Part shown: positions 1 through 5,110 of the stretch, piece by piece
Numbering within the stretch: position 1 is the first letter of the stretch
Layout of the letters: the number at the start of each line of letters is the position of its first letter
Assembly (NCBI GenBank): GCA_900768735.1
Contig: CAAGDZ010000276.1
Coordinates: 1-9,152, forward strand
Length of the DNA stretch: 9,152 nt
From: Oscillospiraceae bacterium
GTDB lineage: Bacteria; Bacillota; Clostridia; Oscillospirales; Ruminococcaceae
Direction of reading: 5' to 3'
Notes under the pieces: model-generated
The model's database searches: none
What the model was told of the DNA's origin: nothing
The model's input: the letters and a program-made list of their open reading frames with translations, nothing else
Program-made: the position numbers and the translations under genes

Positions 1-679
1 GACCGCCGTGCTGGTCGTTCTGGTTCGACTGGATTGCTATACAAGCAAGTGCGGAATAGCTGCCTATCTCGTTAGGCTCTCTTAAAAAGCCGTGACCTGT
101 GGAAAATCCGTTTTTAAACAGCTTTATAAGGTCAATCTGACAGCAAGTGGTAGTAAGCGTCAGAAAGTCCAGATCATGTATATGTATATCGCCGTCTCTG
201 TGAGCCTTTGAATGCTCGGGTGCAAGAACATACATCTCGTTGAACTGCTTTGCGCCCTCAGAGCCGTATTTAAGCATAGTACCCATTGCGGTATCGCCGT
301 CAATGTTGGCATTTTCACGCTTTATATCGCAATCTCTCGCAGCCTTAAAGGTGAGGTCCTCATATATCTTCATAAGGCTGGTATTCATTTCTCTGATTCT
401 TGTTCTGTCGGCTCTGTAAAGGATATAAGCCTTGGCGGTTTTTGCGTGCCCGCTTTCTACAAGAATTTTTTCAACGGCGTCCTGTACCTCTTCTACAGTA
501 GGAAGCTCGCCCGACTGAGAATTTTCTTCAAGATATGCGCATACCTTCTCTGCCATCTCGCTGGCTTCCTGATAATCGTTTCCGCCTACTGCACGAGCAG
601 CTTTATATATAGCGTCGGCAATCTTCTCAACATTGAACGGTACTGTACGTCCGTCTCTCTTCTGAATTTTTGTCAGCAT
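1..679 (-). CDS. nrdD: Anaerobic (class III) ribonucleoside-triphosphate reductase, N-terminal part, cut by window edge
   Basis: Oxygen-sensitive glycyl-radical enzyme that reduces ribonucleoside triphosphates to deoxyribonucleotides for DNA synthesis; it needs the radical-SAM activase NrdG, usually encoded just downstream (outside this window). I translated the reverse strand by hand: 226 codons are present, beginning MLTKIQKRDGRTVPFNVEKI. Residues about 2-92 form the ATP-cone allosteric domain. The catalytic barrel begins with the hallmark GDIHIHDLDF (163-172), then TTTCCQIDL with Cys179/180, then SYSALACIAIQSNQNDQHGG (207-226), all typical of NrdD. The start at 679 is preceded by AAAGGAGAG (689-697). 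The glycyl-radical C-terminus is missing only because the window ends. The gene stands behind its own promoter with NrdR boxes. Identification is firm. Confidence 0.95.
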   Translation of the reverse strand, partial: MLTKIQKRDGRTVPFNVEKIADAIYKAARAVGGNDYQEASEMAEKVCAYLEENSQSGELPTVEEVQDAVEKILVESGHAKTAKAYILYRADRTRIREMNTSLMKIYEDLTFKAARDCDIKRENANIDGDTAMGTMLKYGSEGAKQFNEMYVLAPEHSKAHRDGDIHIHDLDFLTLTTTCCQIDLIKLFKNGFSTGHGFLREPNEIGSYSALACIAIQSNQNDQHGG

Positions 680-714
680 TACGAATAACTCTCCTTTTAT
701 ATGTGAACGGCTGA

Positions 715-730
715 ACACAATATATTGTGT
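715..730. promoter_or_regulatory. NrdR box 1 (perfect palindrome)
   Basis: ACACAATATATTGTGT is a perfect 16-bp palindrome (18 bp with the flanking A and T) and fits the published NrdR-box consensus acaCwAtATaTwGtgt at every position. NrdR is the nucleotide-sensing repressor of bacterial ribonucleotide reductase genes. The box lies just downstream of the predicted transcription start of nrdD. Confidence 0.88.
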
Positions 731-745
731 TGTGCGAAGTGCAAT

Positions 746-761
746 TTATATTATATAGTGT
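746..761. promoter_or_regulatory. NrdR box 2 (imperfect), overlapping the -10 element
   Basis: Read on the minus strand, ACACTATATAATATAA matches the NrdR consensus at 12 of 16 positions, with one half-site intact. It begins 31 bp from box 1, the three-helical-turn spacing known for paired NrdR boxes. It covers the TATAAT of the nrdD promoter, so binding should block RNA polymerase. Confidence 0.72.
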
Positions 762-778
762 TTCTCGTGTTTTGTCAA
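750..778 (-). promoter_or_regulatory. Consensus sigma-A promoter of nrdD
   Basis: On the minus strand, -35 TTGACA (773-778) and -10 TATAAT (750-755) are separated by exactly 17 bp, matching the housekeeping consensus at every position. Transcription should start near 743, giving a leader of about 63 nt before the nrdD start at 679. A promoter this strong fits a gene held down by a repressor, and NrdR boxes overlap it. Confidence 0.85.
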
Positions 779-780
779 TA

Positions 781-888
781 CGCTCAGCTATAATTCTTGT
801 ATAAAAAATCCGCTGAAAATTTAGTAAATCTGACGAGCGAAATTTTCTTGAATTTACTTGACAAAATTATAACCGCGATAGCTGTGCG
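781..888. repeat. Imperfect long palindrome of unknown role in the spacer before nrdD
   Basis: The ends are an 11-bp inverted repeat with one mismatch: CGCTCAGCTAT (781-791) and ATAGCTGTGCG (878-888). Inside are two further inverted repeats, GAAAATTT/AAATTTTC (815-822, 840-847) and AGTAAAT/ATTTACT (823-829, 852-858). The last two interleave, so only one could form at a time. No open reading frame or target-site duplication is visible. It lies between the terminator of the operon upstream and the nrdD promoter. In AT-rich DNA part of this could be chance. Confidence 0.35.
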
Positions 889-900
889 AATTTTTCAGAC

Positions 901-936
901 AATAAAACAGCCATGTAATTTTTAATCACATGGCTG
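901..936 (-). terminator. Intrinsic terminator of the SGNH/DUF4358 operon
   Basis: A perfect 9-bp stem, CAGCCATGT (908-916) with ACATGGCTG (928-936), encloses an 11-nt loop. On the minus strand it is followed by TTTTATT. It lies 20 bp past the stop of the small membrane protein gene. Confidence 0.82.
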
Positions 937-955
937 ACATATTAAATTTTGATAT

Positions 956-1306
956 TCAGACAGCAGCATTCATATAGTAATTTATCAGAATGATTCCAAG
1001 CACTATATTGAATAAAATTCCGATAGAAACATACGGTATCTTCATACGCCTTGTGTGAAGCATACCCGAAGCTATGCCTATCCAGACGCAGGAAGCCATA
1101 GCTGAAGCCAGTATAACTACAAGAGCTACAGTCTGCGGCATCTGTATCTGCAAAATATTGACGCAAATCAGATTAGCAATACAATTGGCACAAGGCAGTA
1201 TAGCAAGAGGAACCGTTGCTATTATCCATCTTATGCGGTTTGCGTGCGCAAAGGAAAACACTATCGCAGCAAAAATCAGTGTAATTACAAAGCACTCGAT
1301 TGCCAT
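956..1306 (-). CDS. Small four-helix membrane protein, function unknown
   Basis: A 116-residue, very hydrophobic protein that I do not recognise as a named family. Predicted membrane helices lie at about 4-20, 27-49, 58-82 and 92-111. Short polar turns include HANRIR (21-26) and HTRRMK (84-89), whose positive charges should face the cytoplasm. Three Cys (39, 42, 48) and one more (73) lie in or near helices. The start at 1306 has a good site, ACGGAGG, about 7 nt upstream. It is the last gene of a three-gene unit, 21 bp after the DUF4358 lipoprotein, and is followed directly by a terminator. Its place suggests a membrane partner for the lipoprotein or the SGNH hydrolase, but that is inference. 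Confidence 0.75.
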   Translation of the reverse strand: MAIECFVITLIFAAIVFSFAHANRIRWIIATVPLAILPCANCIANLICVNILQIQMPQTVALVVILASAMASCVWIGIASGMLHTRRMKIPYVSIGILFNIVLGIILINYYMNAAV

Positions 1307-1327
1307 AAGTTTTCCTCCGTTTTCTTA

Positions 1328-1861
1328 TTATTTTGCCATACTGTTAAAAATATCGGTTGCCGCCGAATTGTCGGCACATATAATTAAAGCGACATACTGT
1401 CCGTTAGTAACAACGTTTTTATCATCAAATTTGTACATCTCATCGGGAGTGTAGCTTTCAAAGGTTGTCTTCTGCTTATCAACACGCGCAAGAAGAACAG
1501 ATTTTGCAGCTTCAACGTCCTGCTCGGATTTCATCTTGAATACCGCGATTTCGTCCGGAACGGCACCGGAGCCGCATATAAATGCGGAAAAGCTGTCTAT
1601 TTTAGCCGAGTCAATCTCATAAAAGGTTGACATACGGTCGGAGCCGATTTCAACCATTGACGGGAACTGTATGTCAGACTGAATCTTTGCGGTTATATCA
1701 GACGGAGCGCCAGATGCAGCCTCGCTGCTCTGCTCGCTTGCAGCCGAAGAAGTATCGGAAGCAACGCTTGAGCTGCTTGTGCTGTTTGACGAGCACGCGG
1801 AAAGCGAAAGAATAATCGCAGGGATAAGCACTGCTGATAATAGTTTTGTGACTTTTTTCAT
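1328..1861 (-). CDS. DUF4358-type lipoprotein
   Basis: A 177-residue predicted lipoprotein. The signal peptide is MKK-led with a hydrophobic stretch at 7-19 and the lipobox LSAC, so Cys23 would be lipidated and the protein held on the outer face of the membrane. Residues about 24-54 are a Ser/Ala-rich linker. Residues about 56-175 resemble the DUF4358 domain of clostridia, with the features PDEIAVFKMKSEQDVEAA, a long helix ending in VDKQKTTFESYTPDEM, and a closing NGQYVALIICADN strand. The molecular function of this domain is not known to me. The start at 1861 has AGAAAGGA upstream. It lies 63 bp after the SGNH hydrolase and 21 bp before the small membrane protein. DUF4358 lipoproteins recur beside SGNH and MBOAT acyl-transfer genes in clostridia, which suggests a role in envelope acyl-group handling. 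Confidence 0.82.
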   Translation of the reverse strand: MKKVTKLLSAVLIPAIILSLSACSSNSTSSSSVASDTSSAASEQSSEAASGAPSDITAKIQSDIQFPSMVEIGSDRMSTFYEIDSAKIDSFSAFICGSGAVPDEIAVFKMKSEQDVEAAKSVLLARVDKQKTTFESYTPDEMYKFDDKNVVTNGQYVALIICADNSAATDIFNSMAK

Positions 1862-1924
1862 TTTGTAAATCCTTTCTTTTGTGAACAGCGTAAGCTGCCC
1901 TTTATAATTTATATCGTTTATAAA

Positions 1925-2821
1925 TCAGCTTGTTTGCTTTTCAAGGAAGCTGAGCATAACCTGATATGTCTTGCCCATAAAGTGTATACCGTCCATCTCG
2001 GCGTAATCTTCGTTAAAATAACCATCAGAGTCAACCAGCACGCTGTAGAAATCTATAAATTTTGCATCTGTCTTTCCGATTTCTTCTTTAAGCAAATTGT
2101 TATATTCGGTTATGGCGTCTATCGTCAGATAGTTTTCATTGCTTAAATCGGCTGCTTGTGTAACAGGCGGTATCGAAAGAACATATATTTCAGAATTGCA
2201 AAGTCCAGATATATCGTCAACGAGTGTTCTGAGGCTGGCTACCAGATCCTCAGCCTCGCCGTAGCCTACACTGTTTGTGCCGAGCATTATAAATATACGT
2301 TTCGGCTTGAAAGAAGCTATCTTACTTTCAAATGTCATTCCATCAATTTCGGCGGTAAGTACGGTAGACGGCGCAAGCCCCTGTGTAGCAAAAACGTTAT
2401 CCGCATCCAGAAATCCGTAAAGGCTTAGACCCGTTGTAATGCTGTCGCCTATAAACAAGGAAGTACTGAAATATTCCTTATCAAAGTCAACTGAAATTAT
2501 GTCACTTTCAGAAGATTGAGAAGATTCGGGATTTTCCGATGAATCAGATATATCCGATGTCACCGAAGATGAGTTTTCAACTGTGCTTGACGGTGCGGAT
2601 ATAGTGGTGTCGGGAGCAGTTGTCTCTGTGGTTGCCTGTGTTTCGGGAGCAGAAGTAACAGCGGTAAAAGGCGGAACAGACGAGCCTTCCTCCGTGTCGC
2701 CCTTAATAACATTATAAGTAAAAAAGATTACTATACATATAAGCAAAATTATAGTAAGATTTAAAAAAATCATTGACGGCGTAATACCGAATTTATTTGC
2801 CGTTTTCTTTTTTTGTGCCAA
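1925..2821 (-). CDS. Membrane-anchored SGNH/GDSL-type hydrolase
   Basis: A predicted extracellular esterase or acetyl hydrolase of about 298 residues; its substrate is unknown, cell-wall or polysaccharide O-acyl groups being likely. Numbered from the chosen start, it has a basic N-tail, one membrane helix (17-37), a Ser/Thr/Glu-rich linker (46-110) and a catalytic domain. Block I is FIGDSITTG with nucleophile Ser127, block III is MLGTNSVGYG with Asn183, and block V is MDGIHFMG with Asp277 and His280. The frame stays open upstream to 2986, but that stretch runs over the promoter at 2850-2878 and the previous operon's terminator, so the long start is rejected. TTG at 2821 has GGGGTG 6 nt upstream and lies about 22 nt from the predicted transcription start. 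GTG at 2830 lacks a ribosome site. First gene of a three-gene operon. Confidence 0.88.
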   Translation of the reverse strand: MAQKKKTANKFGITPSMIFLNLTIILLICIVIFFTYNVIKGDTEEGSSVPPFTAVTSAPETQATTETTAPDTTISAPSSTVENSSSVTSDISDSSENPESSQSSESDIISVDFDKEYFSTSLFIGDSITTGLSLYGFLDADNVFATQGLAPSTVLTAEIDGMTFESKIASFKPKRIFIMLGTNSVGYGEAEDLVASLRTLVDDISGLCNSEIYVLSIPPVTQAADLSNENYLTIDAITEYNNLLKEEIGKTDAKFIDFYSVLVDSDGYFNEDYAEMDGIHFMGKTYQVMLSFLEKQTS

Positions 2822-2849
2822 ATAACACACCCCACATTCATTCTGTAAT

Positions 2850-2878
2850 ATTATACAGCATTTTTTAAAAATAATCAA
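2850..2878 (-). promoter_or_regulatory. Sigma-A promoter of the SGNH/DUF4358 operon
   Basis: On the minus strand, TTGATT (2873-2878) and a perfect TATAAT (2850-2855) are 17 bp apart. Transcription should begin near 2843, leaving a short leader before the TTG start at 2821. It argues against any start codon further upstream. Confidence 0.75.
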
Positions 2879-2892
2879 TAGTTTTTTCTTAA

Positions 2893-2907
2893 AAGTTGGC
2901 ACAACTT
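2893..2907. repeat. Inverted repeat upstream of the SGNH promoter, possible operator
   Basis: AAGTTG-GCA-CAACTT, two perfect 6-bp arms around 3 bp, about 50-64 bp upstream of the predicted transcription start at 2843. The position suits an activator site. It matches no operator I recognise. Confidence 0.35.
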
Positions 2908-2918
2908 GAAAATTTGCA

Positions 2919-2948
2919 TAAAAAAACCGATGCCGTAAGACATCGGTT
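2919..2948 (-). terminator. Intrinsic terminator of the rpsF-ssb-rpsR operon
   Basis: An 8-bp stem, AACCGATG (2925-2932) with CATCGGTT (2941-2948), encloses an 8-nt loop and is followed on the minus strand by an unbroken run of T. It begins 9 bp past the rpsR stop codon. Confidence 0.88.
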
Positions 2949-2957
2949 AGTTTAACA

Positions 2958-3215
2958 TCAGTCAGAAACATAAGGAATAAGCGCAATCTGTCTTGCCTTC
3001 TTGATAGCTGTTGTAAGCTCTCTCTGGTGATATGCGCAGCAGCCTGTTACTCTGCGGGGCAGAATTTTGTAACGTTCTGTCATGCACTTCTTCAGCTTTG
3101 CTACATCCTTATAATCAATGAATTCAGCTCTGTCTGCGCAGAAAGCACAAACTTTTTTTCTTGTACGCTTTACGGGGCGTACTGCTGTCTTTTCATTCTT
3201 TTCTTTTTCAGCCAT
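2958..3215 (-). CDS. rpsR: 30S ribosomal protein S18, zinc-binding (C+) form
   Basis: An 85-residue component of the 30S platform that binds 16S rRNA together with S6. The core FIDYKDVAKLKKCMTERYKI (32-51) and LPRRVTG (52-58) followed by HQREL and ARQIALIPYV are the family signature. It carries CAFC (23-26) and CCAYH (59-63), giving a Cys-X2-Cys plus Cys-X2-His set of zinc ligands as in mycobacterial zinc-dependent S18; the E. coli form lacks them. The start is at 3215 with AGGAGGATAA-type spacing, and the gene lies 23 bp after ssb. It is the last gene of the classical rpsF-ssb-rpsR operon and is followed by a terminator. Confidence 0.97.
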   Translation of the reverse strand: MAEKEKNEKTAVRPVKRTRKKVCAFCADRAEFIDYKDVAKLKKCMTERYKILPRRVTGCCAYHQRELTTAIKKARQIALIPYVSD

Positions 3216-3238
3216 TATAATTATCCTCCTTATTTAAT

Positions 3239-3715
3239 TTAGAACGGGTAATCGTCATCATCGGCGGTTTCCATAAAATCGCCTGCGCTACCCTGTGACA
3301 CTGCCGGCGCAGTATTGGTGTTTTCAGCCGGATGAGCGGGAGCAGGAGCGGGGGCATTACCCGGATAACTCTGATACGGAGAGCTGCTCTGCATTGATTT
3401 TTCTCCCGTAAATGTGGCACGGTCTGCTACAATCTCGGTAATATAGGCGTTATTTCCGTTTTTATCGACATACGACCTTGTCTGAAGCTCACCCTCAACC
3501 AAAATCATTCTGCCCTTGGCAAAATATCTGGAGATAAATTCTGCTTCGTTGCGCCAAGCGACAACATTGAAAAAGTCTGACTTTCTCTCCTCGCCCTTGG
3601 TCTGAAATCTACGGTCAACTGCAATTCTGAACGACAATACCGAAACGCCTGAGGGTGTTGTTTTAAGCTCGAGGTCGTTTACTATTCGTCCCATCATTAT
3701 TACCTTATTATACAT
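3239..3715 (-). CDS. ssb: Single-stranded DNA-binding protein
   Basis: A 158-residue SSB that coats single-stranded DNA during replication, repair and recombination. The N-terminal OB fold covers about 1-107, with MYNKVIMMGRIVND, FRIAVDR, DFFNVVAWRNEAEF (Trp54) and VEGELQTRSYVD matching the bacterial family. A flexible Pro/Ala/Gln/Ser linker (about 108-147) leads to the acidic tip DDDDYPF (152-158), which docks partner proteins. The start at 3715 is preceded by AGAGGAGG. It lies 21 bp after rpsF and 23 bp before rpsR, so it is co-transcribed with them. Length and layout are typical of the main replicative copy in Firmicutes rather than a phage version. Confidence 0.97.
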   Translation of the reverse strand: MYNKVIMMGRIVNDLELKTTPSGVSVLSFRIAVDRRFQTKGEERKSDFFNVVAWRNEAEFISRYFAKGRMILVEGELQTRSYVDKNGNNAYITEIVADRATFTGEKSMQSSSPYQSYPGNAPAPAPAHPAENTNTAPAVSQGSAGDFMETADDDDYPF

Positions 3716-3736
3716 TTGTGCCTCCTCTGAAAGCCA

Positions 3737-4030
3737 TTACTTGCGTACTGTTACGAGTGAACGAAGAACGCCGTCTGTGATGTTGATGATACGCTCAAAT
3801 TCCGCAGGGAAATCAGGCTTAGAATCGAAGCTGTAAACTACATAATAACCGTCTGTCTCGTAGTTTATTTCGTAAGCAAGCTTACGGTTGCCCCATTCGT
3901 CAACATCAACTAAAGTGCCATGCTCCTTGATTAAATCAGAGAACTTGGTAACGAGAGCCTTAACTGCATCCTCACCATTCTTTAATGAAAATACAACAAC
4001 TGCCTCGTACTTTTCGCTGAGCTTTGCCAT
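3737..4030 (-). CDS. rpsF: 30S ribosomal protein S6
   Basis: A 97-residue ribosomal protein that pairs with S18 on the 30S platform. The sequence shows the usual landmarks: YEAVVVFSLK near the N-terminus, VDVDEWGNRKLAYEIN, then GYYVVYSFDS and the C-terminal helix FERIINITDGVLRSLVTVRK. The frame stays open to a GTG at 4063, but ATG at 4030 is chosen because a near-perfect ribosome site, AAGGAGGTG (4038-4046), sits 7 nt ahead of it and the length fits the family. It is the first gene of the rpsF-ssb-rpsR operon and has a leader of about 78 nt, where S6:S18 autoregulation takes place in many bacteria. Confidence 0.97.
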   Translation of the reverse strand: MAKLSEKYEAVVVFSLKNGEDAVKALVTKFSDLIKEHGTLVDVDEWGNRKLAYEINYETDGYYVVYSFDSKPDFPAEFERIINITDGVLRSLVTVRK

Positions 4031-4108
4031 TATAAAGCACCTCCTTCTGGATTCAGCCCGCACTTTTGTGTGAGCAAGGAATATTGAACAGCATTTCGCT
4101 GCCCAAGC
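4031..4108 (-). promoter_or_regulatory. rpsF leader with possible ribosome-site-hiding structure
   Basis: The predicted leader (minus strand 4108-4031) holds UUCCUU (4081-4076), which can pair with AAGGAG of the ribosome site (4046-4041). A smaller hairpin with CAC/GUG arms could form between them, and CAGC-GAAAU-GCUG could form near the 5' end. S6:S18 is known to repress its own mRNA through the rpsF leader in many bacteria. I did not find the published motif base by base, so this is only a candidate. Confidence 0.35.
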
Positions 4109-4114
4109 TAGATT

Positions 4115-4143
4115 ATTATATCAGACAATCCTGAATTTGTCAA
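4115..4143 (-). promoter_or_regulatory. Consensus sigma-A promoter of rpsF-ssb-rpsR
   Basis: On the minus strand, TTGACA (4138-4143), a 17-bp spacer and TATAAT (4115-4120) match the consensus fully. Transcription should start near 4108. The -35 lies only 30 bp past the stop codon of the upstream M14-like gene. Confidence 0.87.
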
Positions 4144-4152
4144 GCACTTTTT

Positions 4153-4178
4153 TTAAAAAACTTCTGAATTTCGTCAGA
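4153..4178 (-). terminator. Weak intrinsic terminator after the M14-like pair
   Basis: A 5-bp stem, TCTGA (4163-4167) with TCAGA (4174-4178), overlaps the stop codon of the upstream gene. On the minus strand it is followed by AAG and then six T (4160-4155). The stem is short, so read-through into rpsF is possible. Confidence 0.45.
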
Positions 4179-5109
4179 TATGAAGCCGTTTAATTATTTT
4201 ATAGACAACCGAATTTTCAAGTACAAGCGGCGATTTGTGGGCAAAAAACACAATTCCGTTTGTCGGGGCTTTTATCACTTCAAGCACCGAGCCGTCAAAC
4301 GGGTGCAGAATTTCAGCCATCGGCTCATCCTGCTCTACCTCGTCACCCGGCTGCTTTATCCTGCGGTAAATACCGCCCTGCTTTGCGTGTACCGACATCA
4401 GGTGCTCTTCTTCTAAAGTAGTAGCCATATATCCGCCGTGACTCTGGTATTTTATCACACCCATTCTGGATAAAAAGCGAAGGACAGCACCGACAGCCGT
4501 CTGTGCCGAGTTTTCGTCAATAGTTTCGGTCTCGTTTGTATATACCGAAAAAGCGCTTGTATTGGCGAGCTGCCAGTTATAATTGAGTGTTGCCGTGTCA
4601 AACGGCTTGGGCTTTCTGAGCAGTATATACGGCAAGCCGAAAAGGTTTGCAAGACTTACATTCTTATGCTCGGTCTCCATCATTCTTACATGAGGAATAA
4701 AATCACCCGAAATATAGAATGAGGTAAACTGAATACCGTACTGATACTCCTTTATAAAATCAAATATGCCAGCCGCTATGCGCTGTGTAGTCTTACCGCT
4801 GCTGTCGCCGGGGAACATACGGTTTATATCCGTATTGTCAACTGACCAGAATCTACGCTGTATGTTCATGGAAAAGGGATTTAATGAAGGGATAACCATG
4901 ATTTCGTGGTTGTATGTTATATTTCCCTTTTTTTCAAGATTTGAAAGCGCCTTGATTATCTGCGAGCATACATAAAGCTGCTGTACCTCGTTTCCGCGGA
5001 GCGCACCGACTATACAGCAGGTCTTTTCGCCCTTGCCGAAGCGATAGCCGTCAATGCGGAAATCATCACGGTATGTAGACTTTAAAGTAAAAATCGTTTC
5101 TATATTCAT
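4174..5109 (-). CDS. Succinylglutamate desuccinylase/aspartoacylase family paralogue lacking the zinc site
   Basis: A 311-residue protein of the AstE/AspA branch of M14-like zinc hydrolases. The fold is clear: CCIVGALRGNEVQQLYVCSQ (31-50), IPSLNPFSMNIQRRF (73-87), DINRMFPG (94-101), IPHVRMM (138-144), and a C-terminal barrel (about 240-311) with GGIYRRIKQPGDEV and FDGSVLEVIKAPTNGIVF. Against its neighbour, the first zinc His is Arg38 (Glu41 kept), the third zinc ligand is Thr129, and the catalytic Glu position falls at Tyr190/Thr191. It is therefore probably a pseudoenzyme or a partner subunit. The substrate-binding DINR motif is kept. ATG at 5109 has GGGAGG 8 nt upstream and lies 1 bp after the stop of the upstream gene, so the two are translationally coupled; a longer start at 5139 would overlap that gene. 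Confidence 0.85.
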   Translation of the reverse strand: MNIETIFTLKSTYRDDFRIDGYRFGKGEKTCCIVGALRGNEVQQLYVCSQIIKALSNLEKKGNITYNHEIMVIPSLNPFSMNIQRRFWSVDNTDINRMFPGDSSGKTTQRIAAGIFDFIKEYQYGIQFTSFYISGDFIPHVRMMETEHKNVSLANLFGLPYILLRKPKPFDTATLNYNWQLANTSAFSVYTNETETIDENSAQTAVGAVLRFLSRMGVIKYQSHGGYMATTLEEEHLMSVHAKQGGIYRRIKQPGDEVEQDEPMAEILHPFDGSVLEVIKAPTNGIVFFAHKSPLVLENSVVYKIIKRLHI

Positions 5110-5110
5110 A

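Noticed and set aside
212..688. 158-codon open frame on the plus strand
   Set aside because: It lies antisense to nrdD, whose residue-level conservation is clear; no ribosome site or recognisable domain.
1074..1454. 126-codon plus-strand frame across the small membrane protein and DUF4358 genes
   Set aside because: It is the mirror image of two well-spaced minus-strand genes with good ribosome sites; no independent support.
1862..1924. Small CAGC-TTAC-GCTG hairpin between the SGNH and lipoprotein genes
   Set aside because: The stem is too short and there is no T-run, so it is neither a terminator nor a recognisable riboswitch.
2558..2720. Low-complexity Ser/Thr codons in the SGNH gene considered as a DNA repeat
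   Set aside because: It is an irregular extracellular linker, not an ordered tandem repeat at DNA level.
2822..2986. N-terminal extension of the SGNH hydrolase to an ATG at 2986
   Set aside because: It would run through the rpsR terminator hairpin and the operon's own promoter at 2850-2878, has no ribosome site, and its extra 55 residues do not look like an SGNH N-terminus.
4031..4063. Longer rpsF starting at GTG 4063
   Set aside because: The extra codons are mostly the ribosome site itself (Arg-Arg-Cys from AGAAGGAGGTGC); the strong AAGGAGGTG fits ATG 4030 and the usual S6 length.
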